A stretch of 35,022 bases of DNA from Pseudovirgaria hyperparasitica (taxonomy: Eukaryota > Ascomycota > Dothideomycetes > Acrospermales > Acrospermaceae), in the NCBI RefSeq assembly GCF_010093815.1, contig NW_022985592.1, positions 1 through 35,022 on the forward strand, given 5' to 3'. The position numbers and the translations under genes were made by a program. Below the pieces are notes generated by a model, which saw nothing but the letters and a program-made list of their open reading frames with translations, made no database searches and was not told the DNA's origin. Shown here one piece after another: positions 11,058 to 22,374 of this stretch; within the stretch, counting starts at the first letter, position 1, and the number at the start of each line of letters is the position of its first letter.

Positions 11058-11328
11058 TAGGGCTATACCCTAGCTAGTAAAGACTACGCTAACTAAGCGG
11101 TAAGTATTAGACTCTATATTATTTATATTAGACTCTACTAATTTACTTAGTTAAACCGAAGTTACTTCTACGCTTATTATACTCTAAGAAGAGTAAATTA
11201 CTAGAATCTATAAGCTAACTTAGGAACCCTTATTATAATAACCGCTAACTAAGTATTTTAGGCCGGAGATCGCTTATATTACTTATATAGTATAGACTTA
11301 GTTAGCTAATACTAGGGCGTAAGTTCTT
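11058..11328. repeat. Possible inverted-repeat (MITE-like) remnant
   Basis: The left end carries CCCTAG followed by GCTAACTAAG; the right end, read on the minus strand, carries CCCTAG and GCTAACTAAG again with shorter spacing. An inner pair of imperfect arms, AGACTCTACTAATTTAC near 11131 and its near-complement near 11205, could form a hairpin. The size would suit a small non-autonomous DNA transposon, but RIP has made TA-rich similarity cheap here. Confidence 0.25.
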
Positions 11329-11904
11329 TTCCCCTCTAGTTCTATGTTTTAATACCCGACTAATAGTTAGTTTAGACTAGATATCTATAAGGACCTCGTC
11401 TAGGTTCTAAAAGCTATAAAGGCTTTATAGTCTTTATAAGTAGCTAGTCTACTTCCTATATAAGACTATTTAGACTCTCTAGATAAATAATTACTAACTA
11501 TACTTTTAGTACTATTGCCTTCTAGATAACTACCTAGGTAACTAATATAGTAGTCTAGTAGAGTTAAATATAAGTTTAATTCTAGACTCTAGTTAAATTC
11601 TCTTACTAACCTTCTATTATAGTATAGGCGGTATTTCTCTAGTATTAGTATTAGAGCCCTATTAGGCTAACCCGTAGGCCTATTAGAATATACTAGCCTC
11701 TAGGCCTTTTCCTTTAGTATTTAGTTCTCTCTCTCTTTTTTTTTATTCTTTTCTTTCTTATAGAATAAATTTCTTTTCTATTCTCTCTTAAGACTATATA
11801 GTCTTTCTCTTCTTTATCTATATTCTATAGGTTACTAGATAGATATCTTCTTTTTCTTTATAGTCTATTACTCTAGTAGACCGTTATTTATCTTAGTAGG
11901 TCTG

Positions 11905-12065
11905 AACTTCTATTTAAACTTATCTAATATAGCGGTATCTATTAGATTTACTAAGGGTTTCTATATTAGATTATAATATCTAATCTATTTTACTAGGACT
12001 TCTCTTCTCTATTCTCGCCCTTTATTTCTAGTATATAGTATCTCTTTAATTTACTACTCTTCGTG
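11905..12065 (-). pseudogene. Chromodomain of element A pol
   Basis: The minus-strand frame reads EILYTRNKGR, then EVLVK followed by a stop where Trp is expected, then PLVNLIDTAILDKF. This is the chromodomain order (hydrophobic start, VKW core, ENL-like end) found at the C-terminus of chromovirus integrases, where it directs integration to marked chromatin. Several TAG/TAA codons fall at Trp or Gln positions, so it cannot be translated. Confidence 0.75.
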
Positions 12066-12247
12066 TATCTTAATAAGTATAGAGTCTAGTTATTTATTAT
12101 TAGTATTCTATCTAGATAGAGGGTCTTTACTAGCTAGTCTAAGTAGATCTATATAGAATACTAAGTAGATATTACTAGAAAGCCCCCTTAGTCTAACGGA
12201 TACTAGTAATAGAACTTTATCTATAGTATATTTCGCGTACTTTAAGT

Positions 12248-12252
12248 CTAGG
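12248..12252. other. Target-site duplication of element B, left copy
   Basis: CTAGG directly flanks the left LTR of element B and is repeated exactly at 33209-33213 after the right LTR. Five-base duplications are normal for Ty3/gypsy integrases. Confidence 0.9.
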
Positions 12253-12390
12253 TGTTATGGATAGCGATGTCATGGCTTGGTCAAGTATTAAATTTATTAC
12301 TAGCTACTTTATAGAATCTACGTCTATCTATATCGGACCTTTAGTCCGTAGTTCTTACCGTTATTCATCTCCTTATTACTTTCTATAATA
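12253..12390 (-). repeat. Element B 3' LTR (left copy)
   Basis: Begins TGTTATGGATAGCG and ends CTATAATA; the partner at 33071-33208 begins TATTATGG and ends CCGTGACA. Combining the two shows the original TG...CA ends, with one end in each copy lost to RIP. Confidence 0.92.
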
Positions 12391-12403
12391 GCTACCCCTA
12401 ATT
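12391..12403 (-). other. Possible polypurine tract of element B
   Basis: On the minus strand the bases just before the 3' LTR read AATTAGGGGTAGC, a weak purine run in the place where plus-strand priming occurs. Its side agrees with the minus orientation of pol. Confidence 0.35.
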
Positions 12404-15400
12404 AACTTAAAACGATAAATTAACTCGAAATAATAATATCTTTTATAATAATACTAAAGTCCGTTACTCTAGTAGGCTTACTTTAATTAGGTGCTTGTGT
12501 AGATACTATGCGATATTACTTTCTAAGTATCGGTAGAAGTATTAATAGTATTATTATAATATAGCTCTACGTTTCTCCGGTTCTTACACGAGGATAGCTT
12601 CTATTACCTTTAGATTTATAGTAACTATCTAAAGTCTATTGTGAACCTCGAGGAAAGCTTCGAATTAGTTATCGGGGTATTTAAATATATGATTTAGTAC
12701 TATTCTTATTACTCTTATTTCTTTTATATTTATTTAATCCATTTATAGTATCGGTATAGCTATAGAGATCTAAGACTATTCGTATATATCGTCGTCTTTT
12801 CTTAGCTAATTTAAGTAAGTAGATTTAGTAGGAGTAGAAACTATAGGTATTAGAGTAATAATAGTTTCTATATTTATAGCCGCGGCGGCGCTTACGACGA
12901 CGGTAGTAGCTATAGTACTTATAATAACGTTAATCTCTATGTCGGCTATAGTACTTATAATAATATTAATATCTACGTCGGTTACGGCATTAGTTTCTAC
13001 TAGTAGTATGGTTTTAGTAGCGGCTTCTTCTATTTAGGAGTCTTCTATATCATAGAATTCGTTTACTAACTCCGAGTTATTAGTATTCACGAGCTTCGCG
13101 AATTACTACCTTTATTTCTTAAACTTATTTAAGACTACTTCTTTATATATAACTTCTATTAGGTCGTTATTTATATTAGTATCTAATTCTCTAACTTCGA
13201 GTAGCTTAATATCTAGGCTCGATCCCTTATTATCTAAGAGCTTCTAGGCGTTTCGTTCTAGAAGTTCCTTAAACTAATACTCTAGCGTAGGAATTCTAGA
13301 AACTAGTATCTCTATCTAAATATTATTAAGTTTAGAATAGTAATTATAAGTACTAGCGGCCGCTACTTCATTAAAGAGCGTTTCGAAGGGTATTCCGTTT
13401 CTATTAGAAGCTTTATATAGTTTATCTTCTTTTATAGCGAGTAGATACTTAAAGCTATCTTAGATATATTACTAGTACCTTCTAATGATTTCTTTAATAT
13501 CTTATACGCCTACTTCTATAGCACGCTCTATGGTTTTCGTCACGCTATTAGGATATTATAGGTTTATAATTATCTCTATGAATCTTCGTATCTAGCCGGT
13601 GATTCTTAGTATTTATCTAATTAATTCTTTCCTAGATAAAGCATCTACCGTAGGCGTAGTAGTTACTATAGGCGTAGCTATTACTACGGGCGTAGCTATT
13701 TCTACTATCGTAGCTATCTTCTACGTAGCGATCTTTTATACTTCTACTATAAACCTTTTTAGAGTCTCCCTTATAATATCTTTTATCTAAGCTTCTATCT
13801 CTTTCTTATGGGCTAAGATAAGCGTGTTTATTTCCGCCTCTTATTAACTAATAGCGTTTACGGTTAACGCGGCGGGAATTAAGATAGACTCTTATTAACT
13901 AATAGCGTTTACGGTTAACGCGGTGGGAATTAAGGTAGGTAAGGTCGCGGGAATTAAGGTAGATCGTAGCTCCGTTAGCTCTATTAGAGTAGACGGAAGT
14001 TCTAACGACGTAGAAGCTACCTTAGATACTATTATTTTAGCGGTAATTAACTTTATCTTCTTTACTATTTTAGCTTTCTTTGCGGCGGTAGCTAGTATAG
14101 GTTTTATAATAGAGAGTAGAACCTTAATTACCTCTATTACCTTCGTAACTAGAGCCTATATTTCTTCTAGTATCCTTAATTTAATAACGCCTTCGGTTAG
14201 GTTTATTAGAACGTTTAAGGTAGATACTCCGGCCTTTAGTCCCTTAGCGATCTCTCTTACCGAAATAATTAGCTATACCTTATTAGTATTCGTGAATCCT
14301 TTAATTACGAAAAAGTTATCTATTTTATTAAAACTAGGTAGCGAGCTTATAGTAATAGTTTATATAGAGATAGTTTACGTAGAGGTTTCGGGTAGGGTTA
14401 AAGTATATCTACTAAGTAGGTGTCGTGGTAGGAGTTTATTAATTTTCCTACCCTATATAATTCGATCTTCGCGGGAACCGTCTTAAATAATTATCGGTAT
14501 AGTTATCTAGTCGTTCGTAATACCGTAATTTAAAGGATCTATAAACTATAGTATTTTTTTATAGGCCGTGGCGAATTTCCGTGTAAGGTCTTTAAGAGAG
14601 ACTACCGAGATTAGCTATATATATACTATATCTTCTATATATAGCGCGTGGACTTCTTTAAGTAGCTTTTCTTCTACTCCTTAATACTAGTCTACTATTA
14701 CGCTCTCTATTAGGCCCTATTTTCGAACCAAGTCTTAGAGTATAACCTTATTTAATGGTATCTATAAGTGTACTTCACGGACGTTTTTTATAATTCTAGC
14801 CTTATCTTCTAGGGAACTTAGACGGTAGATTAACTAGAACTAGTATCCGGACGATTATAGTACTATTATATAGTTACCGTTAAGTCCTTTAAGGCGTTAT
14901 ATAATATACTAGAATCTTACGTATCTATAGAGGATGTATTATTAGTATTTATATACCACGAGCGTCGCTTCTTAATTATATTATAATTACTATATGATTA
15001 AGTCTAGAGGTCCTATTACCTATTCCTAGGCGATGTCTCTTTACTACTAAGCTATAACAGTAACCTAAACTAATCCGTCCCTCCTTTACTATACGGCGTA
15101 GCGCCGAATATTCTTGCTATTTAAATCTTATAGCTAAGATACTAGTATATTCCACGCGTAACCATAGTAGCTCCGGATTTCCTCTATAGTATCCGTTATA
15201 AAGTATCGTGCCGGAATCTACGTATATTCTACTTAAGCTATTTCCTTTATAGAGTATCTATTACCTAGTTTTAAGAGCTACGCGATAATACTACTCTTAG
15301 ACGATTACTCTACCTTAAATCTCGTGCCTTTTAGAAGTGTAACGGTAAAGTTCCATTCCTTATCCGCGGATATTATACTCTCCTTAAGTTCTTCGTTAGA

Positions 15401-16988
15401 AACCGTGGCTAGAATCTTTATAAAGAATTCTTTTTACTTTAGAATATACCTAATTTCGTCTATAGGTACTAGAGTAAGTAAACCTAGGTAAAGACGGTAT
15501 AGATTTACTCCTAGGTCCGAAAATTCTAACTAATATTACCATATAACGACTGGTTCCTCCTCTTCTATTATAGGCGGCTTATATTTATAGTTAGAGTTAG
15601 AGATTATACTACCATCGAGAATGTTATAACGCATGGTACCGTGCCTTATACTATACTTATTATACGCCTTTTATTCGCCCTTTCTTATAATCTTAAGCTT
15701 ATTTTTCGTCTCGATTATAATATAATATAGTATAGTAATATTTAGTAGTATGGTTAGACCTTTTAGATCCTACGTAACTCCCTTATCTTTCTTATATAGA
15801 AGGTTAATCTATTAAAGCTTATGTAATACTATTTATAATACCTCTATATTCGAATAATAAACCCCGTACTTTAGAAGAGAAGGGTCCTACTAGGTAGGAT
15901 TCTTAATATTAGTATCGGTAAGAATCGGTCGCTTCTTATAGAGCACGTACTAACTAATAGTAAGATAGTAGAACTTTCTATTAACCGTAACCGGCTTTCC
16001 TTTATTATCGTAGTATAAGTATCTATCTTTATAGGGAGGGTCTAGCTTTCGCGGTAGAATATAGAAATTATCGCCTTCCTTCGTTATAAAAGGTAATACT
16101 TCCTTTAAAGACTAAGTCTTTGATACTTAAAATAATACTATAAATCTATTTATAATATTCTTCTAGTAAAAGATATTATTAAGTTTCCTATAGAATATTA
16201 ATGCTACGTAAATCTCGAGTTTATACTTATTAGAAAGGTAGATACCGTAAGTTAGTATCGCAAATCGGAGGCCCTTAACTATAATTCCTAAGGTAGAATA
16301 ATCATAGACTGGTTTTCGTTCGTTATATCTTCTATTAAAGCTTCCTTTTTATTCTATATTGATTCTAATACGCGCTTTATAGAATAGGAAGGTTTCTAAT
16401 TATATAGTTCTAATAATACTACTTATTATTCCTTTTACGCGAGGGTACTTTCTATATACCGCTCGAGTTATAATAGGAACTATATTATATTTTAAGGCGG
16501 TAGACTTCTTAATTAGTAACTTCTTACTCTTTATAGCCTTTTCTTCGTTAATTTCGCTCGCTAAATAACCTCTATTACCTTTATTTCCTTTCGGCTTTCG
16601 CTTACGACCTCTCTTAGTAACTGTTTTTAGTAGAGTTAAGGCGTTTTCCTTATCTAAGGTAACTTTAGCTTTATTATCTTTACTCCGTATTATCTTTATA
16701 TACTATAGATATAAGAGTAAGAAGGAATTAATAACTATTTAAGATTATAGATAAAACTTATTAAGCTAGAGTCTCTATAAGGTTAAGGTAGAGGATAGAA
16801 AGATAAGTTACGCGTTAAGTTAAGGATAAGTAAGTAGAAGGTAAATCGAGCTCGGTGGTAAGAGTGTTCGCGAGCGTAACGTTACTATTACTACCTTCCT
16901 TTAACGGTAGAGTGAATTCTCCTTTTACTAAGATTATATCTACTAGTACTAGATTTACGTCGTTAAGAGGACTAATAGCGGTAAGTAT
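12404..16988 (-). pseudogene. Extra long reading frame of element B, downstream of pol (unknown function)
   Basis: After the pol chromodomain, about 0.5 kb of non-coding sequence is followed by a reading frame of roughly 1500 codons that runs to the 3' LTR. The likely start is near 16988, where ATACTTACC may be a RIP-altered ATG. There is one frame change near 16690. From there to about 12400 a single frame has only TAA/TAG stops at apparent Gln or Trp positions. Visible features: a basic stretch (KRGRKRKPKGNKG) near the start, long well-mixed sequence such as LPRKLDPPYKDRYLYYD, an Ala/Lys/Ser/Thr/Pro-rich low-complexity region with a 51-bp tandem repeat at 13838-13939, short IATP-type repeats near 13646-13735, and a final Leu-rich helical part. 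I recognise no family; it is not a reverse transcriptase, integrase, transposase or envelope known to me. Confidence 0.6.
13838..13939 (-). repeat. 51-bp tandem repeat, two copies
   Basis: Two adjacent copies, starting at 13838 and 13889, differ at very few bases. The period is 17 codons and keeps the frame of the extra element B reading frame on the minus strand, giving a repeated segment that contains ALTVNAIS. A third, partial GGGAATTAAG motif follows. Confidence 0.85.
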
Positions 16989-17573
16989 AGTAATAATATT
17001 ATTAACTACTAAATAGTATCGTGTTCGTTATCATTATTATATATAGTAATATATTTCTACTAACGGATACTAAACGGTAGTCTATAGCGTGTACTTAATA
17101 GCCGATTAAGATATATATAGTAAGGAGGGCATTCTCGGATCCTAGTATTAATCTATATAGATATAGTACTATGAGATTACTCCTTTATCGTCCTTACGGA
17201 ATTCGTATTATAATATATTAAGAATTCGTTTAAGCTCGTAGGTATATAGTAATAATTAATATTACTATATTTTTATTTACGGATTCTATTTCTCTTAGAC
17301 CGTTATACTATTTTACTTACTATTACTACGAATATTTAGGGGACATGATTATAGGAATAGTTATATACATAGGCGTAGTTTCGGTGAAGTATGTTTTTTA
17401 GATTAGAGATATATCTAATATTAGATATAATACTTTAATACTATTACACGTTTAACATTAGATATAATTCTTTTATTAATATAATTCTTTTATTATACGG
17501 TAGTACTTCTAAAGGGTAAACGCGAAAAGGAACGTATATATACAATTAATAATAATTCGGAATTATATCTATC

Positions 17574-20500
17574 TTAGGTAGGAACCTTTCGGTTTCTAAC
17601 CTAAGCTAGGATTTTAACGCTATATAAGAAACGCCTCTTAGTACTTAAGGCTATGAATTCCTTTTATCTAGGTCCTCTTTTACGGTTTCTTATCTCCGTT
17701 TTTAAGGTTAGATATATTATATTAAATTCCTCTCGAAGTTCGCGGGTATCTCTAAGGTCTTCTTTATTATACCATTAGTTATAAATTAGACCCTAGCCCT
17801 TCCATTTAACTAGGTACTATTTCTTCTTTATATTCTAATTCTAGCGTCGGTCGAGAAACCTTTTAATTTCATAAGACGGATATTCGTCTAGATCGTCTTC
17901 GGCGAAAACGCTAGGTAGTTTATTAGTACTATAGTTATATCTAAATAGATCCGTACCGGGCGGGTATAGTACTAGCTAGCTAACTAATACTACTAGGTGA
18001 ATTTTTACGCTCTCCGGAAGGTCGAGTTCGTATATATTATTTCTAATACGTTATAAAATTTTAAACGGACCGGTTCTCTAAATATCGAACTTCCTATTTA
18101 CGTGCCCGTGTACGCGGTAACTATAGTATAATTATAGATATACTTCGGCTCCGGGTTTTAGACGAAGAGGCTTATACTTCTTATTATATCGGTACTTTAT
18201 TATTACCGCTACGAAGCTAGTAGCTTCGGCGGCTATTTCTCTATTCTTTAAACGGAGCGATTTATAATCTTTAGGAGGTAATTTATGTAGTATATCCGCG
18301 CTATCTTTAACTTTAAAACCATATAATTACTTATTTAGAGACATGCTAGTAGTTTCATTTATAGCGTTATTTATAAAGCCTTATAGGAATAGTAAGTAGG
18401 TATCCTAATCTTCGTTAGGATTCTCGGTAACCACGAAACGAATTCTAATCTCTATAGATTAGTTTATTCTCTCTATCTAGCCGTCTATTTATAGGCGATA
18501 TACGGCGGACATTAGAAATTTAACTTCTAGCATGCTAAAGACCTTTTACTAGAAGGCTAAAAGCTATCTTATATCCCTATCTAAAATAATTTCAGCCGGA
18601 ATTCCCTAATCGTGTTTAACGAGGTTTAGTAGAATTAGACTAGCCTATTCTTTAGCGCCCTAGTTAGTGCGTCCTAGAACGAGAAGTACTCTTTTTATAG
18701 CTTTATAGGTAATAGGCGCTAGAGCGTCGTAACCCGTTACTATTTCAGGTAGAGCGGTAATAAGGTCGAGGTATATGGTTCTAAATGGTACGTGCTAAGT
18801 CGCGATAGGCGTGAAACTCCCGTATAGCTATTACCGAGAGGTCCTCACCTCGTTACATTACTTATAATATTTAATATAGGCCTTGACTTCTTTCGAAAGA
18901 TGGCGTACGTAGAAAGATACGGACACTCTCTTATAGAGTCTATTCTCTCCTTAATAGAAACTATAATTATAAAGTACGTTAAAGATCTCGCTAAGAAGGG
19001 CATAGGGAATATATAGCCTTTCCCGATTATTACCTCTATCGATGTTATAGATTATCTTATCTTTTATAAAGAATTTTAGTCTATTTAGAGGTTATGATTT
19101 CCCTTTTAGTAGTAATTTACCTTTAGAGAAGTTAACGTATATTAGTACGTTCTCGTCTCTATGTTAGAGAGTATCTTCCTTAATTAGTACTTCGCGTACT
19201 TTATTCCATGCCTCGTCGTCTTTATAGACTTTTTATAGGCGATTCTTAAATTTATCTACTATTTTAATCAAGACTACGTGATAGACGTAGGTGAGTTTAG
19301 TAATCGTCCCTTTATCGCTACCGATCGTAAAAGCCTATGCGATCTTATCTAGTATATTACCTTCTACGGCTAGCGCCGTACTTATAAGCCTACTAAGAGC
19401 ATCTAGTATAATATAGTTTCTACTAGGGCGGTATCGGATATCGAGCTTATATTATAAGAGATATTAAGCTACTCGGATAAGACGGATATTCTTATAGTCG
19501 GCGGCTATGCTAGAGAGCTTCGTCTAATATATAATAGCTATTATTATAGTATAGTCCGTGAATATAATAAACTATACTAATAATTTAACGAAGTGTTAAA
19601 GTTTAGTTACTAACTAAACTAGACTAGCTATTTCAAGTTCTATGGGCTAATAGTTTCGTTTAGTTACTATAATAGCTTTACTAAGAAATAATATTAGTTA
19701 TATTACTTCCCTTAGAAATAATTCTACCTGGCGTAGCCACGATATTCTTAGGGGGTTAAGTAGATTAAGATTAGTCTTATTAGGATTAACTAGATCGTTA
19801 ACCGGAACTAACGATATTACTAGATCTAGGTCCCCGCGAACGTGGTATATAAAGACTCTAAAGCTATACTCTTTTAAAGCGTTAACGTCTAGAAACGTAC
19901 GGCTTACCGGCTTATAGTAATAATAGAAGATCGGGTCATCCTATAGTCCTTATATGGCTTAAAATGATTTAATAAGTGCTTTAGTCTATGGAACTAGCCT
20001 TTTTAAGGCCTATACTTTTTGCTAAGTCTTTTTACGAGGGGCATAGCGGAAGAGCTTAGTACTAGCTTTTAGTAGCGGTAAGACTAACTATATATAGTAT
20101 AGTAACTATCCTTATAGATATCCTGCGATTCCTAGGTATTATTTAAGTACTATAGTATCTTTTAGGAACTATATTTCTTTTAGAGCTATAATTCTTTCTA
20201 CCTTTAAAGATAGTCCGAAGGCGTTAACTCTTTTTCTAAGAATTATAGTACTTAGATACCCGACGAACGTCTTGGTTACGGCGAGAGACATATTAAAGTT
20301 TAATAGTATACTCTATAGTTACCGTAAATAATAAATATACTCTTCGAATATCTTAGAGAAAACTACTATATCGTCTATATAGGCTTTTACCTATAGGAAT
20401 CCTCGTAGAAGATTATTAAGTTCCCGTTACACGTACTAGACTAAATTAACGTAGCCCATAGTAAGAACTTTTAGGTATTCTTAATCTCTATAGATGTTTA

Positions 20501-21330
20501 CCGTGAATTACTTACGATCTTCTTCTCGTACTAACTATTAGTAGAATATACTTATGGCGTCTATTATTATAATATAGTGGTAATCTCGGCTAGCCTAGAG
20601 TATATTATCTATTCTTATTAACGGGTAGGAATCTTTAACGGTAATTACATTAAGGCCTCTAATATTAATTACTACGCGTGGTTTCCATATCAGCCTATTT
20701 ATCTTTAGATCATAGACCTCTCTCTAGATAACAAAAACTAGGGAGCTAAATTAGGTAGGCTTTTTACTCTAACCTATTTTATCGTTATTATAAAGCCCGT
20801 TAAAGGTTTTATTAATTACTTTACGGTCCTAAGGGCCGACGTTATATACTCGAGTATATAACTTCTTAAGTTCTCGCTAGTCCTCTATAAGGATAAGCTT
20901 TACTTCCCTAGAGTTTACAATAGATTTTTTATCTTACTATAACTCTATAAACTCTTTAATAAGTTCTTTATATTTTATAGCCTTCTCTTCCCTACTATAG
21001 AGTATTATTCCGTTTAGGAGACGTGTCTCGAGCTTAGAGTTAATATTCGCGGCTTCTAAGGGAGGAAGGGTAGCGAGATCTACGTTAGTATTGGAGATTT
21101 AGTAGTATCCTATAATATCTAGTTCGCGGATTTTACTAAGCACCGTATTCCTTAGAATTACGAGTGTCTTATTTCCGTTATTCTTAATTACGATTCCTCT
21201 ACTACTAGAGTCGATAACTACTATATAAATTATAGCTTATCGCTTTCTAGTAGCGGAGAGGTACTCTTTCGTAGGTTCGAAAAGTATATCGCGATTATTT
21301 AGGAGGTTACATGTATCTATAAGAACTACA
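17574..21330 (-). pseudogene. Element B pol polyprotein (protease, RT, RNase H, integrase, chromodomain)
   Basis: RIP-inactivated Ty3/gypsy pol. The protease active site is at 21212..21204 and reads Asp-Ser-Ser, the last from a RIP-changed Gly. Reverse transcriptase has an intact catalytic YIDD at 20381..20370 within AYIDDIVVFSK. The integrase shows catalytic Asp (18767..18765), Asp in ILDRD (18581..18579) and Glu (18473..18471), with exactly 35 residues between the last two, and the flanking VPGRTN-like and RINQS-like motifs. A chromodomain follows at about 17880..17710 (YEIKRFLDRR, then YLVKWKG), and the frame ends near 17574. Stops are TAG/TAA at Gln and Trp positions. The enzyme would copy the element RNA and insert the DNA; here it is dead. 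Confidence 0.88.
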
Positions 21331-21938
21331 CCTCTTAAATTAGGCTTAATAGATACTAAGTACTACGCTCTTACTATAACATTTAACTACTTCTTATATC
21401 TTAGGCGGACACTTATAGGAGCTACTATATTTTAGCTGTATAGAAAGGTAATCGTACGGTTTTAAACTTTAATATCTATTTCTTCTAGACTAATAGTATC
21501 TATATCTATTAGTAGTTTTAGTACTAGGTTTTTAATAATACGTGCTTCGTATTTAATAGTAACTATAATATCGTTTCCTTCTACGGTAGTAGATACTATA
21601 AGTATTATTTTAATAGACTCGTTACTATTATAAACCTTATTACCGATACCTATAACTACTATTAGGTGTATAAGTTTTATAACATGCTTTTTATAATCTA
21701 GTAGGACTATAGCTAGCTAGTTTCTATCCACGAGACTTAGCTTTACTCTAGTATCTACGATTATTTACTTAGGCTCTATGGTCCCGTTTAATATTACGTT
21801 TATTATAATATAGTTCTAATAACGAAAGCGATAGTCTTTCGTTCCTATCCTTTTTATAGTACTCTTAATAACTTATAGTACTAGTAGAGGCGATAGAAAC
21901 TCGTCTACCATATATACGTGATCTACTGGTTTCTTCGG

Positions 21939-22004
21939 ATACTTTTCTATAATATACTAATATAGCTTATTATTAGAAGGATACTTTTATCTATAGACGC
22001 GATA
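21939..22004 (-). other. Degenerate C2H2 zinc finger between gag and protease of element B
   Basis: The minus-strand frame has Tyr codons at the four expected metal positions: spacing Y-x2-Y-x12-Y-x4-Y matches C-x2-C-x12-H-x4-H. TGT to TAT and CAT to TAT are RIP changes, so the ancestor was probably a classical C2H2 finger. This is in the place where other gypsy elements carry a CCHC knuckle. Confidence 0.6.
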
Positions 22005-22333
22005 GTTCCTCGCTATAGTCCTTTTACTCTTCTACGGTTTCTTAAGCGATAGTGCTAGTAGAGTCTTAACTTCCTTAGTTCTTATGAAGAAAACTCTAGC
22101 TAACTTCTTATAAGGTTCCTTGTCCGACTAGCTTTCTTTAGCTTACTCTTAAGCTTATCCGCCCTAATCTTTATCCGGTAAGTCTTCTTTATTTTACGAT
22201 CCTTCTTAATTAAGAAACTCTACTAGGACTATATTATAATAGGCGCGTTACGGCTTTATATAAGGTTGCCTCTCGACTTATATAGAAGTCGTTATAGTCT
22301 TTTCGAAACTCTTTAGCTAATACTTACCATTCC

Positions 22334-22374
22334 CTTTATATAGGCGACGGTCTACTTTATATAGGCGACGGTCT
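22334..22374 (-). repeat. 21-bp tandem repeat in element B gag
   Basis: The unit CTTTATATAGGCGACGGTCT plus one base occurs twice head to tail. The period is seven codons, so it preserves the gag frame. Confidence 0.8.

Larger units (their letters stand above)
9656..12252 (-). mobile_element. Element A, left arm (3' part of a chromovirus, RIP-degraded)
   Basis: Minus-strand continuation of the element A pol frame, cut by element B at 12252/12253. From 12252 the integrase C-terminal region leads into a chromodomain at about 12065..11905. Beyond about 11,700 the sequence is not assignable and should include the 3' LTR of element A, perhaps other remnants. The matching 5' LTR would lie outside the window, so the left limit given is only the composition boundary. 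Within it are a possible inverted-repeat remnant at about 11058-11328 and a short hairpin near 10540-10576. Confidence 0.6.

Noticed and set aside
13599-13790. 63-residue plus-strand frame with GVAITTGVAI-like repeats
   Set aside because: It is the antisense image of the IATP-type repeats of the minus-strand element B frame.
13923-14486. 187-residue open frame on the plus strand, rich in Ile/Val/Leu and looking like a membrane protein
   Set aside because: It lies antisense to the low-complexity part of the extra element B frame. The minus strand keeps coding-like sequence for more than 4 kb, while this frame is isolated; its hydrophobic look comes from reading TA-rich RIPped codons backwards.
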